The position numbers and the translations under genes were made by a program. The notes under the pieces were generated by a model, which was not told the DNA's origin, made no database searches, and was given only the letters and a program-made list of their open reading frames with translations. A DNA stretch of 64,000 nt from Sinotaia quadrata (taxonomy: Eukaryota > Mollusca > Gastropoda > Architaenioglossa > Viviparidae): the NCBI GenBank assembly GCA_028829895.1, contig CM054181.1, positions 111,697,360-111,761,359 on the forward strand, written 5' to 3'. This document shows positions 24,701 to 35,380 of the stretch, piece by piece. Positions within the stretch are counted from its first letter, which is position 1. Each line of letters begins with the position of its first letter.

Positions 24701-27700
24701 TTTTATAGTTAAAAATAAAAATAAAGTAAACAAAATGAATAGAAGAAATTGTAGATTAAAGAATATATTTTTAAAGCATTCATCTTCTCCAAGAGTAGCA
24801 CCCTTGTGAATAGCAAGAATTGCTTTATCTTTTCTTTTTTCTCCCCAACATACATTTCCTAGTTTTGCTTACTTCTCGTCACATTTTCCTAGTTTTGTTT
24901 ACTTCTCATCATATTTTCCTAGTTTTGTTTACTTCTCGTCAAATTTTCCTAGTTTTGCTTACTTCTCGTCACATTTTCCTAGTTTTGCTTACTTCTCATC
25001 ATATTTTCCTAGTTTTGCTTACTTTTCATCATATTTGTCTGCCAGAAGAACGCTGACTTCGATCTTCTGTGGGATGTCTGCTTTTTCCACACGCCTTTTT
25101 TCAAAATCTTCACCTTCCTTTAAGTGCTTGCATGTTCTGGCCTTTTCCTCTTCACTTTGCTTTTTCCACTCATCACACCTGTAAGCAATTTGCAACCAAT
25201 GTTCAAATAAGATCTATAACACATGTTTTAATGTATTCAATGTATAATATTTAGTTTATCAAGTATTTATTTCAACAAAAATACATGCAACTGGCGTTTT
25301 ACATATTTATGATATATTTAACATACATTACTAGAATATCTTTTATAGCAAATTTTATATTCTTTAGAAAAAAAATCTCAATAGATTAAGACTTTCATCA
25401 TAAGTTATAAGCAACAGAATCTTACTCTCCTGGGTTGGGATGGGGAATATAAAAGAAAGTCACTTCAAAATCAAATTTACAACAAAATTAATCCAATGGC
25501 AACTGGTGTAGAATATCACAAAAAGCCAGTGGTGTTAGGTGATAAAGCTGTGTAAGACACTGTCTTCACTAAAATTAACATGTTAAACCAGCAGGTGATC
25601 TTGATAGAATATTTTCTTGTGATAATTAATAGTTACTGACGTCAATTTAGTTCCCGTACATCAATCTCTCACTGTCCAGAGAATTAAAATATGGTACTCT
25701 CTTCACAGATGTACCCAAATGACAGTTCAATACACAGTGAAAAATATTTCCTAAGTATAAACTGTCAGTATAATAACACATATAGACCTATGTTAGCAAC
25801 ATTTATAAATTACACTGATCTTTACACACATATGTTAATTTAATTAACCAGACTGCCAGTCTAAACACCGCTGACACATAAGAAAGTTACTGAACACCAC
25901 ATACATTATTTTATTTACAGTGATTTTCTTTCAACAATCAATCCTAGGTTAAAATTATGTTTTCTACCAACATTATATATCAAATGTTATTATAGAGGTG
26001 ATTTGATATTTCATACACTCTTTTTCATTGATGGGTCAAGATTTATAGCTAACTATCCACTAGTTAACAATAAAACAAAAATTTATTATATCTTAATTAT
26101 TTCAGAATTAAGTGATTGCTGAATAAGATTTCATAAATGGGTATGATAATTTGTGATGATGTCTGGGAAAACCCGGCTACTGTTCCTAAAATTAATTTTG
26201 CACTACAGCCATTTAAGTCATAAATTTAAAAAAATCAGTCGTGTGATTACTTTAAAAATAACTTTATTAATCATTATTTTTCAATCAGTGGAGGAGCACA
26301 AAGAGAAAGAGAAAGAGAGAGAGAGTGCATGTGTAAGGGAGGAGGTGGCATTTTATATTTGATGCAGCATTTTTAGTCTCACTACAGGTTTTCAGTTAAT
26401 ATTTAGCATACACAAAGCTGATTTATTTAGTGAAAAAAGAAGTCACTTAAATTAATATAATTAATATCTCTATGCTAAGTGAAGAAAAACATTGTCTTAT
26501 TGGAATCAGGACATTTGACAACAGTGAAGACTACTGATATTTAGACTTCTTCAGACAAAGCTTAAGAGAAGAAATTTTTATTAAGTTATTGCCCTTCGAG
26601 AGGTTTGCACTCTTGTACAGCAATCTACTTCTAGTTCTTGGGTAAGCATGTTCTAGTTGAAATTTAAAAAAATATTTTAATACTAATTTTGTACTATGCA
26701 TTCAATTAATTATTCATATTAAGTATATAGTTAATTATTTATATCAACTGTTAAATTAATTATTTTTATATCAACAATTCATTCAAGTATTCTTATTTCT
26801 AAATTAATTATTTTACAAATTGTTAAAATAAGTACTGGAAATTTTATAAACACATTTAAAATAAATTCTTATTGCCTATTTATTACATTAAATATTGTAT
26901 AATTTGTTAAATTAAAATTTCCTATCCACTACTTAGTTGTTTACAAATTTTTTATATTAAACTAAGTATTCTCACTAAGTATTAAATTTGTAATGTACAA
27001 ATAAAATCAATTAAAATATTAGTGTAAACACAACCCTCCACACACAAAATAAATATAATGAAATAAAAATATGTGACTTTTAAGGTGCTGTTCAAATGAC
27101 AAACATTATTAAATGAATTGTACATGACAGGAATTAACCCTTATTTACATGACTACTGTTATAATTTACATCTTGTTTATCTCAGTATATTATTATTTAC
27201 ATGATTAGATTGGTGTTGTTTCAATTTTATAACTATTAAATTAAGTAGTCTTATTTATTTTTAATTAGAATATATAATTACAATCAATCAAATATTTACT
27301 TACGTGCTTGAATAAATAGTTCCTTTTCTTTCAAGAGTACATTCAGCAAATTGCGCACAAAAATCTTCATTTTGTTCACTGAGGGGCTCTGACTTTGTCC
27401 CACAATTCTGCTTTGTCTCTTCTGTTTTGACATCTTAAAATGAATTAAGAGATTAAAATCTCAGATATTCCAGTCTTCTACTCAGACATTTACAGACCAC
27501 AGATAATATTGGTCATTTACAGACCATGGACAAATTAGAACACACCCACTGAAAACCTTGTAAAAGTTTCTCAGCAAATAAAAAAACAGATTTTTTTTAA
27601 TTTAAAAAAACAAAACAAATTTGGCAAAAAAATGTAACATCTTTTAGAAAATAAAGCTAACATTTTTCTATAAACATAGGTAGAAACTATTTTGGTGTGA

Positions 27701-28766
27701 TTAAAATAAATTTAAAAACATAAATTTAATAAATAGGCATGCATATTCTCATGTCTGTTTTTAACTTTTAATATTAAATACATTTGTTAACAGCATCAGT
27801 ATGCAAAATTTAACTTGCTAACAACCAAGAATCACTGAATGTTGTTTTGCTTTATACTATTATAGTCATAGTTTTTTCAAGTACTGGTAGGAACCTATTC
27901 AGTGACATGGTCATCACATGTCGAGAATCACCAACTTATCATTATATAGGTCATATTAAAGAGCCAATAAAGGCCATTAATTACTGCTACAACTTTAAAT
28001 ATTTCTAAATGCTGTCACATTTGTCAGATTACTAGATCAGTCATATTTCAAAAAGCTGTCATTACTATACTCATTATTTGTCAAGTTTCACTGTTACATC
28101 ATGTTCTCATTAAATTTTCAAAACTGAAAGTATGTGACTTTTACTATATTCATTATAGCCAAACATCATTGGATGCCCTAATAATAATATACACTGTACT
28201 ATGTATTATTTATACTTATTATTTTTATCTTTCTCAAACCTCAGCTGTTTCTGTCTTCTTTAAGTAATTTGAGTTGCTATAAAGAAAATGATATTTCAGG
28301 TCAATGTACATGTATTTGTGTGTGCACATTATTACTCACACAGTCCTTCTCCCCACCCCCACCCCCAACATGCCCCTGATAACTCATTGCGTGTGAACAT
28401 ATGCATTAATGGGAGATAAGTAAGTAGCAGTACTTAATAATTTAAAACTATGTAGGTGGTTTCTAAACTCATTGTTAATAAAGATTCCAGAATCAGTGTA
28501 AACAGATTTGCCTCTAAAATGTAATAAATCTGAAGGTACAGTTTGAAAAAGGAAATATGCAATTATATAATAATATATATTAAAAAGAATTAATATAATT
28601 AAAAATTGTCACACAGGCTGTCGGCAAACATGATTTTAATACCTTTAGCCACTGTTTCAGTAGAGCTGTCACTGGCATGAGAATACTCTTCCTGATGTGC
28701 TTTGTCTTTACCGTAGCACTTGCTGCCATATTTACACTTTAGCTTTTCCGATGAGGCTGCAGCCAT
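18737..28766 (-). CDS. ATP-dependent DNA ligase copy A: single PBZ finger, degenerate SWIM, kinetoplastid-type ligase core
   Basis: Ten exons, minus strand: 28643-28766, 27304-27433, 25023-25178, 24493-24561, 23263-23317, 22083-22202, 21063-21142, 20652-20832, 19365-19471, 18737-18878. All phases agree and give 387 aa with no internal stop. Order: PBZ finger (C11, C17, H24, H30), SWIM-like region (84-103), adenylation domain with motif I EKLDGYRA (Lys149 the expected AMP acceptor), SRFGN (motif Ia type), LDGELFGGRG (III), EGLMLR (IV), LLKIKKF (V), then a C-terminal OB domain with NPPKIGSIITIKFQEL. Known role of the family: ATP-dependent sealing of DNA nicks. Odd features: exons 2-4 of copy B are absent. 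CYR in the PBZ is CYG. The first SWIM Cys is Ser84. Arg beside motif V is Leu291. Nine residues are deleted near the C-terminus. The exon 24493-24561 donor is GAA|GTAGG, with A at -1. The ORF is open, but these changes suggest altered recruitment. Expression is unknown. Confidence 0.85.
19565..19765. repeat. Minisatellite, 50-bp unit, copy A
   Basis: Four near-identical tandem copies of CTTTAGTCAAGGACAATTTG ... GTTGAGATTGTGAACAAG. Copy B at 40,508-40,660 has about three diverged copies, so copy A has been homogenised or expanded since the duplication. Confidence 0.9.
20030..20245. repeat. Minisatellite, about 64-bp unit, copy A
   Basis: Three to four copies of GGTTGACAGTCAGAGACAAA ... ATAATCAAGACTTGAG. 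Copy B carries about five copies at 40,860-41,145. Confidence 0.88.
21310..21475. repeat. Minisatellite, about 38-bp unit, copy A
   Basis: Four copies of TTAAGATGCAAAACAGGTAA + TTCCTGTTCCTATGAAC; copy B (42,250-42,375) has three. Confidence 0.85.
24850..25032 (-). repeat. 30-bp minisatellite of splice donors, copy A (6 donors)
   Basis: Minus-strand unit TATGATGAAAAGTAAGCAAA + ACTAGGAAAA, i.e. the last 11 bases of the exon, the donor and 13 intronic bases. GTAAGC or GTAAAC occurs at exactly 30-bp steps, plus-strand positions 25017, 24987, 24957, 24927, 24897 and 24867. The authentic donor is the exon-proximal one (25022). Confidence 0.93.
25023..25178 (-). CDS. Ligase A exon SWIM/lead-in
   Basis: Counterpart of copy B 48372-48545, shorter by 18 bp in two in-frame deletions (two and four residues). 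Keeps RTCKHLKEG and VLLADKYDE. The 5' splice site is the first of six tandem donors. Confidence 0.85.
28643..28766 (-). CDS. Ligase A exon 1: PBZ finger lacking the CYR arginine
   Basis: Same frame and length as the copy B exon. All four zinc ligands are kept, but CYRKNKAH is CYGKDKAH. In APLF the Tyr-Arg pair directly after the second Cys contacts poly(ADP-ribose), so binding may be weakened; this is inference from family knowledge. Confidence 0.88.
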
Positions 28767-29130
28767 GTTATGTTTTCTTTTTCCAACCGTGTATTTGTTT
28801 TGTTCTTAAAAAAAATAATTAACAAATTGCATAAGACATATATTACAAATAGAAACATTATAAAATATTATACAAGGAACAAAGGAGATTCAAATTTCCA
28901 TTAATACACAGCGATTTTTCCCTGTTCATTTATCTTTCCTTGTGTTCTAGATTTATTGAGATCAATGTATGTGATTCATCTCTCTTTTATGGCACATCAG
29001 CTATAAATGTGTTATATCACTCCCTCTGCAACAAAGCACTATATTTGAAATTGCATCACTCTATATGGGACATCACTTGGATAAATGACACATTGCATGC
29101 ACACACTTCCTTTCATATGTGACATATCAA
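28767..29130 (-). promoter_or_regulatory. Short shared upstream region of ligase A
   Basis: Only about 365 bp upstream of the ligase A ATG is shared with copy B before the duplication ends. The plus-strand frame here (near 28,940-29,122) is matched in copy B but has no domain. A promoter position cannot be called. Confidence 0.35.
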
Positions 29131-30437
29131 TTAGGGACCTGCGAAGCTTCGATATTCAATTCGAAAACGAATCACAAGAAGTATTCGATTCGATAGTGAG
29201 TCGATCGAATCGAAAATATTCACTAAATATAAAATATCACACCAGTCGTTCAACAGGCCATATGCAGGAGTCAACAGAGTATTCTAGGTCGTTCGATCGT
29301 CTGGCGGGCCGTCATTAATAACGCTACCTGTGATTCAGAATGTGACGAAAGGTGTACTGTAAAGTCAGTATCACGTGATGTTGTTTAAGCCAATCAAGAC
29401 AGACCTTAGCTTTTCTTTTTTTATTTTTTGATGACTTTGGCTTTTTCATTAACATAAACTAGTAATGCTGCTTACGACGCTGGTCGGTTTTCGGACGAAC
29501 AAACTAGTTACACGTTTAACGGTATTGAAAGTTGAAACTTCGTTGCCAGACTGATTTTACTGGTGAGCAAATAGACATTATGAAATGAAGACTTAGTTTG
29601 TTTTAATTAAAATAGCAATCATAGCTTTTGAACTTGCACATCATTTTACCGACAATTTTAGGCTACTGTTTACTTGTCGGCAGAATGAAGACCTTGTTGA
29701 AAGTCGTTTGAACGAAACAATATAGGCCTATGCTCATATGTGGTGACATAGTTTTACAAGTTACGTGTATTATTTCAAATTTATATCTACTGTATATCCA
29801 TGCATAGTTCTCTCCCACGGTTTTTTATGTTGACGTAATATAAAATTGGTGCCAATTATTTTTTAATCACTTTAATTGTTCTGTAGACCACATCTGTGAG
29901 AAATTTTGAAGAGAAGGAAAAAATTCCTTAATTTGCTAAACATGAAAATAAGCATTTTTATCTCAAGCTTCTGGCACTGTTACTGTGATTGGTCTCGTTT
30001 AGCTGCTCCGATGTCTCTCTTGCAAGGAGTAGGCATGTGCCAGTAATACGTCGGTTTTTTAAATGTTACAAAAAACACAAGACAGATACACCATTGATGG
30101 TTGGGTGGGGCCCGAATTTATTGTCATGCAAAGGAACGTCTTATTGGCTGTGTCTGCGAGTGTGCGAATATGAATGTTGTGGATACTTGACGAACAAACA
30201 AACGTAAGAAACAATACAAACTCTAACTCTTTCGCCCCTTTCAAAAACTGTGAATAACTAGTTTTTAGAAAGTATGATTTAGGTTTTATTAACCTAAAGG
30301 GGCATCTCTCTCATACAATGGTTAAATCAATCAGGCACCTTTCCAATGACATACACTCTAGGGAAGGAGGGGGAGGGGGATGAAAATGATGAAATTTTTT
30401 GAAAAGTTAAAATAAAAAGTAAATACAGAATTGTATG
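29131..30437. other. Unduplicated spacer, left part
   Basis: Single-copy sequence beginning right at the duplication edge. Its first 90 bp are rich in TTCGAT/ATTCGA inverted motifs (GAAGCTTCGATATTCAATTC ... AGTCGATCGAATCGAAAATA), the look of a DNA-transposon end. The rest is less AT-rich than its surroundings, with no supportable exon. Confidence 0.5.
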
Positions 30438-30445
30438 CGGTAAAT

Positions 30446-33372
30446 CAGGGGTGAGCAAACTTTTGAGACCGCGGGCCAGATAAAGCTGTTGGAACAGTTC
30501 GCGGGCCGAATAGACGACCAAATATCACAAGTCCAGCAAGTTCAGAATGTAAAATTAGAACAAAAGTAATTTTAAAAAAAATAACTCAGTTTCAATGAAA
30601 GATTAATGAGATGGATGGTGTTGCTTACAATGAATCAGTGATTCAATGTCTGGCTTAACTGATGAGGTTGACAAGCAAAGAATGTCATTTAGATGACAGA
30701 GAGTTGAGAGCGAAGGCGACTCTTTGTATATTTCATCTTTGAGAACAGTTGTTCACAGCTAAAAACATAGCTACAATGCGCTGAGCATGTTTAACAAAAT
30801 GTGGAAACTTGCCTGATGGAAGGATGATATGAAAAAAAGAAAGAGGAGAAGAAGTGCAGAACTTTGCTTTTAACTCATCGCTGCATTGCATATCTACTGA
30901 CTCCATCTGCAAGGAAGTGGAGTGTCATCCATTGTGATTTCAAAAGGGACACTGAACAACTTCATATCTGCAGAGAGTGGTCTGATACCCCCAAAACGAG
31001 TCTCCAAGTTGACATCTGCTATGGAACAAGCAGCAAGACATGGAAAATGTTGAAACTGACCATTAGACAAATGAAATTCCCACAATCGTGGTTTCACTTC
31101 AAATGCTGTGATGTGTGAATACATTTCAGGAACGAGAACATCCTTACCTTGCAAATTGACATTGAGGATGTTGAGGTGTGTGGTGATATCCGTGAGAAAG
31201 GCCAAACGAGCAAGCAAATCCATAGAATTGTCGCTCATGAAAGGATATTATATTTTCAGAGTGGGTTTTTCTGGTTTTCTTCTTCTGGCCTTTTCTTTGG
31301 CCTTTTGTTTATGACACATCCGTACGAAGATGCCGTGACTTGTCTGAGGATTCTGCATGGATCCTGGTGGGGTTTCAACATGCCTAGACTTACTGAAACC
31401 CAGGCCTTTACAACTGCAGGTTGAAAGAGCTGAAATCAATGTGTTGTGTGATAGCTGCCAACTTGGTCCAACAACATACTGTTGGAGATTACTGTGCCAC
31501 CACAACAGATGGACACATGGAAAGCTAAGTAGAGATCTATGAACTCTGAACTCTAGTCTGATGATCTCATAATTCGTACAAACACTAAAAGACAATAGGT
31601 AGTCCTATGACCTTCGTATTCGGAAATTGATATATGGAATTACCTTTTACTAATTGTTAATTTATTAAATATATTTTTATTGTTGTCTAATTACAGTAGT
31701 TAGCTAATTATTGCGAGGAAGACCAATAAGGATTGGGTTGGGGGCTGCGAGTCAAGATAAATGTTTTGAATGCATAGTTAGTTGTAATTGGATAACGTAC
31801 CCAGTTAGTGCTTTATTACACAGGTTTGCCTGTCACTAAATTTGATATCCAAAACTACAGGAATTAATTTGGGAGACTGAATGGTAGACCTGGGCAACCA
31901 GATCTGTCGTCAGCATAGGTGAATGTTAAATCTATTAATCTAAAAATCCTCATGCTGAGACAGGGTCTCTAAACAAATGCTGGAACATAACAGTGAATGA
32001 TGCAGTGCAATTTAAGGATAGTCTGGTTGTGTTCAAGGGCCTTACAGTGGTGAACGAGCAAAGAAGCTGTGCCCTTACTCTCTCCAATCATTGCTGGTGC
32101 ACCATCAATTGTTACAAATACAAGACAGGACAGATCAAGGGAGTGACGTTCCACACACTGAAGTAAGGCATTGAATATGTCTTGCCCAGTGGTGGTGTCA
32201 TGTAGTGGAACAATGTGAAGGAACTCTTCATGCACTTTCAGTGCAGCAGTGACACCATATATGAATATAGCTAGTTGGATGGTGTCCTTCATGTCAGTGT
32301 TCTCATCAAGAGCAAAAGAGTAGGTGACAAAGGTTGAGCAATCACTCTTCACCGAGTCTTGCACATTGTCTGACATCTCATCGCGACAACGAATAGTACG
32401 GGATGACACTCGTATTCTCCAAGACAGAACATTGCTCTGGACAGACAGAATTCACCACAGTCATGAGACATTCCTTGATAAAGTCTCCATCAGAAAATGG
32501 CTTCATTCTTTGAGCAAGGAGTATTGAAACTTCATAACTGGCACGTGTCACTTTTTCATAAACAGATGTTTGTTTATGAAATACCAAACTGCTTTTCTCT
32601 GTATTGCCTGTGAGTTTAGCAATAGTAATCTTTTTATCAGAGGCAGACATTAAAGTGAATTTCGAAGTTCAGTGTACTGTTTCCCAGTGGCGGCACACAT
32701 TAAACTCTTTGAAGACAGCAACAGTTTTCAAACAGATCAGACACTGAGCTTGTCCAAATCGTTTTATGAAAAAGTACTTCTCCGTCCACTCAGAGTTAAA
32801 TGTCCAACTTTCCATATTCACTTTAAATTTTTAGGATGCGGGGTTGCAGACATGATTGGGGAGGGGGGGGGAGATAACGGCAAAGAAATATCAGAAAAGC
32901 AACAACCAGTTTGGTTGTGATGGCAAAAAAACTGTGAGTTTCAAATTTGCGCGCACCTCTATTCACCTCTAGCCTCCTTCCCCACGTCCATTAGTCGCGG
33001 TGAAGGTCAGGTCATGACTGAGGCAGAGTACAGATGCTGACATACATGTACAATTGTACATCTATCCTAGGCCTGGGAGAGTTCAAAAGTCAACAAACTA
33101 TAAAGAGGTGCTAGTGGAATATACACAACCACAGGCATAAATTGTACATTGCACACATGATTCTGTGTAAGTAATTCAAACTGTTAAAATTACATGTAGT
33201 CTTTAGACTAGTTTAGCCTTGGCTGTTTGACAACATATAACAATGCCCGTTTATTTTAGTGACTTTTGCCTTGCGTGCCAAAAGAATTGTTAACTGCGAA
33301 TAGCTTGGCTGTCCAAACAAAAATGCTTTGTGGGTCAGATTTGGCCTATGGGCCAGAGTTTGCCCACCCCTG
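30446..33372 (-). mobile_element. Decayed hAT DNA transposon with 8-bp target duplication
   Basis: Terminal inverted repeats CAGGGGTG(A/G)GCAAACT at both ends (one mismatch in 16). Flanking 8-bp duplications are CGGTAAAT (30438-30445) and CGGTAAAC (33373-33380). CAGGGG termini with 8-bp target duplications are diagnostic of hAT elements. The minus strand carries remnants of a BED-finger hAT transposase. It sits in the spacer between the duplicated blocks and has no copy in either. Confidence 0.92.
30640..32800 (-). pseudogene. hAT transposase pseudogene, ZBED5/GTF2IRD2-like type
   Basis: Read on the minus strand from high to low coordinates. A BED-type finger (CLIC ... HWETVH, about 32,690-32,760) ends in a stop. 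Next come RASYEVSILLAQRMKPFSDG (32378-32650) and the catalytic-domain part FALDENTDMKDTIQLAIFIY (31969-32409), in a shifted frame. LARLAFLTDITTHLNILNVN (30894-31238) follows, then a C-terminal dimerisation part near 30,650-30,750 in several frames. At least three frame breaks and a foreign or unalignable segment (31,239-31,968) make it inactive. In transposases of this type the acidic residue after the FALDE phrase is catalytic; the decay here makes that moot. Confidence 0.8.
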
Positions 33373-33380
33373 CGGTAAAC

Positions 33381-33618
33381 CATACCACCAACATGAAACA
33401 ATTCACACAGGAAAAAACATGTGGAATTCCACTGTACTCTAGTTCATATTACATATACAATAATATCAGTCCTTATTCTTAAATCTTCTACAAATGTTCT
33501 AAATGTGCTTTGCCTTTAGGCTTTTACTCACTGATATTGTGAATGTTCGAAGAGGAGTGACACAAGTCATAGTGTGTCACTCACAATGATGATTAAGTTA
33601 AGACCAGAGGTCTAGCTA
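33381..33618. other. Unduplicated spacer, right part
   Basis: 240 bp between the hAT element and copy B. Contains the short inverted repeat TGACAC ... GTGTCA around 33,559-33,580; no gene. Confidence 0.5.
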
Positions 33619-34296
33619 GAATTTAGTTTCCCTGTTCAAGGAAATATTATTTATACATGTATATAGATATGGTTTTGTGAGTAATCAGATTTATTTAACA
33701 AATTTACGTTTTTAATGCATTCTTTCAATATTTAGATGAGAATAAAATACTGATAATCATTAATGCTTTGTGTAGATAGTAATGACTTTGTTTGGATGGG
33801 CTTGTTTCTTTTTCTTTTCTTTTCATTTTTTTTTTTTTTTTTTTTTTTGGGGGGGGAGGGTATTTGTATGTGTTTTGAAATTTTTTCTCCTTTCTTTCTA
33901 TCTGGTTTGTTTCTCTGGTGGAGGGTCTTGACTACATGTTTGTTTGGATGCTAGATAGTCACTTTCAGCAAATTTGATTTCATTTTTATGTTCATCTCTC
34001 TATCTCTCTTTCTACTTACCTATCCATCTATGTTTAATAAATTAAGGGATATTCTCCATCAAGTAATTTTAAAACATAAATGATAATAAAATATCTGTTG
34101 AGATTATCAATGCTGTTATTAGTTTTTATATCTTCTAACTTCCTAATCATCTCAAATGTGTCAAAACATAATCTAACTTCAGATTAAACATTAAATTAAA
34201 ATTAAAATAATTAATTAAAATTTCTAAATTCCATGCTAACATTTTCTTTTTTAATAAAACAAAGAGGGAATTAATCTGACAGCAATGGATATTAAA

Positions 34297-34547
34297 TGGA
34301 TTCAGCCAGCATTTCATATATCTTGTTTACTTTATCCTATTGTTTCTGCAGGAACAATGTACTTGCTATCAAAATAGTGATAACATGTTCAACACACTAC
34401 TATAACAAATGTATTAATAAGAAGAGTGGGAATAAGGTGGAATATTTTTTAGTATTGTTTACAATCAAGAGCTCATTTTAAGTTCAGATTGTTGGGAGTT
34501 TGAAACTCTGAAGTATAGAACATTTAAATTCAAAATTTGTTCAAGGA
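34297..34547. other. Copy B-specific segment of about 250 bp
   Basis: Interrupts the alignment between TCTGACAGCAATGGA and GGCAAATTTAAAATCTG, which are almost adjacent in copy A (near 13,935). No terminal repeats or target duplication could be identified, so insertion in B or deletion in A are both possible. Confidence 0.7.
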
Positions 34548-35127
34548 AAAGGGCAAATTTAAAATCTGATTTGTCAGGAGTTTGTTTTATATAAATTACA
34601 ATTAAACTGCATTGGAAATTTAAATTGGTACCAAAAATGAATAGAAACACTTTTCATAAATCTGCATTCACTCACTGACCATGACTGATGAACTGATGAA
34701 CAGTAATAAACCCTTAAAAATGTATGTTTACAGAATCTTTATTTTCTCAAACAATAGACAAAACAAACAAAAACTGCTATGCTTATCTGAGTTTTGATTA
34801 TATGTATGAAGCAAATACAAAATAACAATACTTTTAAAATATAAAAAAACAATACTGACATACTGATAAAAGATGAATAAACAAAAATGTAACAGTTTAC
34901 CTCTGTTGAATAAGAAGTGTGTTTGCATGTGCATGTAGTATATAGTTCTTCAGAGTGCCTATTTGTATTGTATAATTAATTATACTACTTTCCACTTAGT
35001 TCAGTCATTTATTACAATCTAGTATCTCCTATGGCACTTTACCAAACACATTTCTTACTGCATTTGTAATTGTGCGTGTGTGTGTGCGTGTGCGTGTGTG
35101 CATGCATGCTTGTGGTTGATTGATTGA

Positions 35128-35380
35128 TTTATTCAAGTATTAAAATGGTTTCATATTTTTCACTTAACAGTTCATATTTCTTAGAGAAGATGCCTCCAAC
35201 TTTAATCAAGTATTGAAATGGTTTCATACTGAATAAATCAATTCATATTTTCACTTAACACTTCATATTTCTTAGAGAAGATGCCTCAAACTTTATTCAA
35301 GTATTGAAATGGTTTCATACTGAATAAATCGATTCATATTTTCACTTAACTTCATACTTCTTAGAGAAGATGCCTCTGTA
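35128..35380. repeat. Three-copy direct repeat, copy B
   Basis: Counterpart of 14,515-14,665, with one extra copy of the ATTCAAGTATTGAAATGGTT unit. Confidence 0.75.

Larger units (their letters stand above)
18879..28642 (-). other. Introns of ligase A
   Basis: Nine AT-rich introns between the listed exons, from about 230 bp (20,833-21,062) to about 2.1 kb (25,179-27,303). Visible contents are minisatellites at 19,565-19,765 (50-bp unit), 20,030-20,240 (about 64-bp unit) and 21,310-21,470 (about 38-bp unit), the splice-donor array, and a copy-specific segment at 25,613-26,285. Confidence 0.7.
13244..29130. repeat. Direct duplication, copy A (15.9 kb) carrying ligase gene A
   Basis: Starts at GAATTTAGTTTCCCTG, which recurs at 33,619. 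From there the two blocks run in parallel with a few differences per 60 bases and scattered indels through coding and noncoding DNA alike. Parallelism ends at about 29,130 here and about 58,329 in copy B. Copy A lacks the Harbinger-like insertion and about 5.26 kb of intronic and exonic DNA that are present in B. Confidence 0.93.

Noticed and set aside
24820..25056. 78-aa plus-strand frame of repeated FLVLLTS-type units
   Set aside because: It is the reverse strand of the splice-donor minisatellite plus the antisense of a ligase exon; its repeats follow the 30-bp DNA period.
31248..31595. 115-aa minus-strand frame inside the hAT element
   Set aside because: No similarity to transposase domains; lies in the unalignable segment and has overlapping frames of similar length on the other strand.
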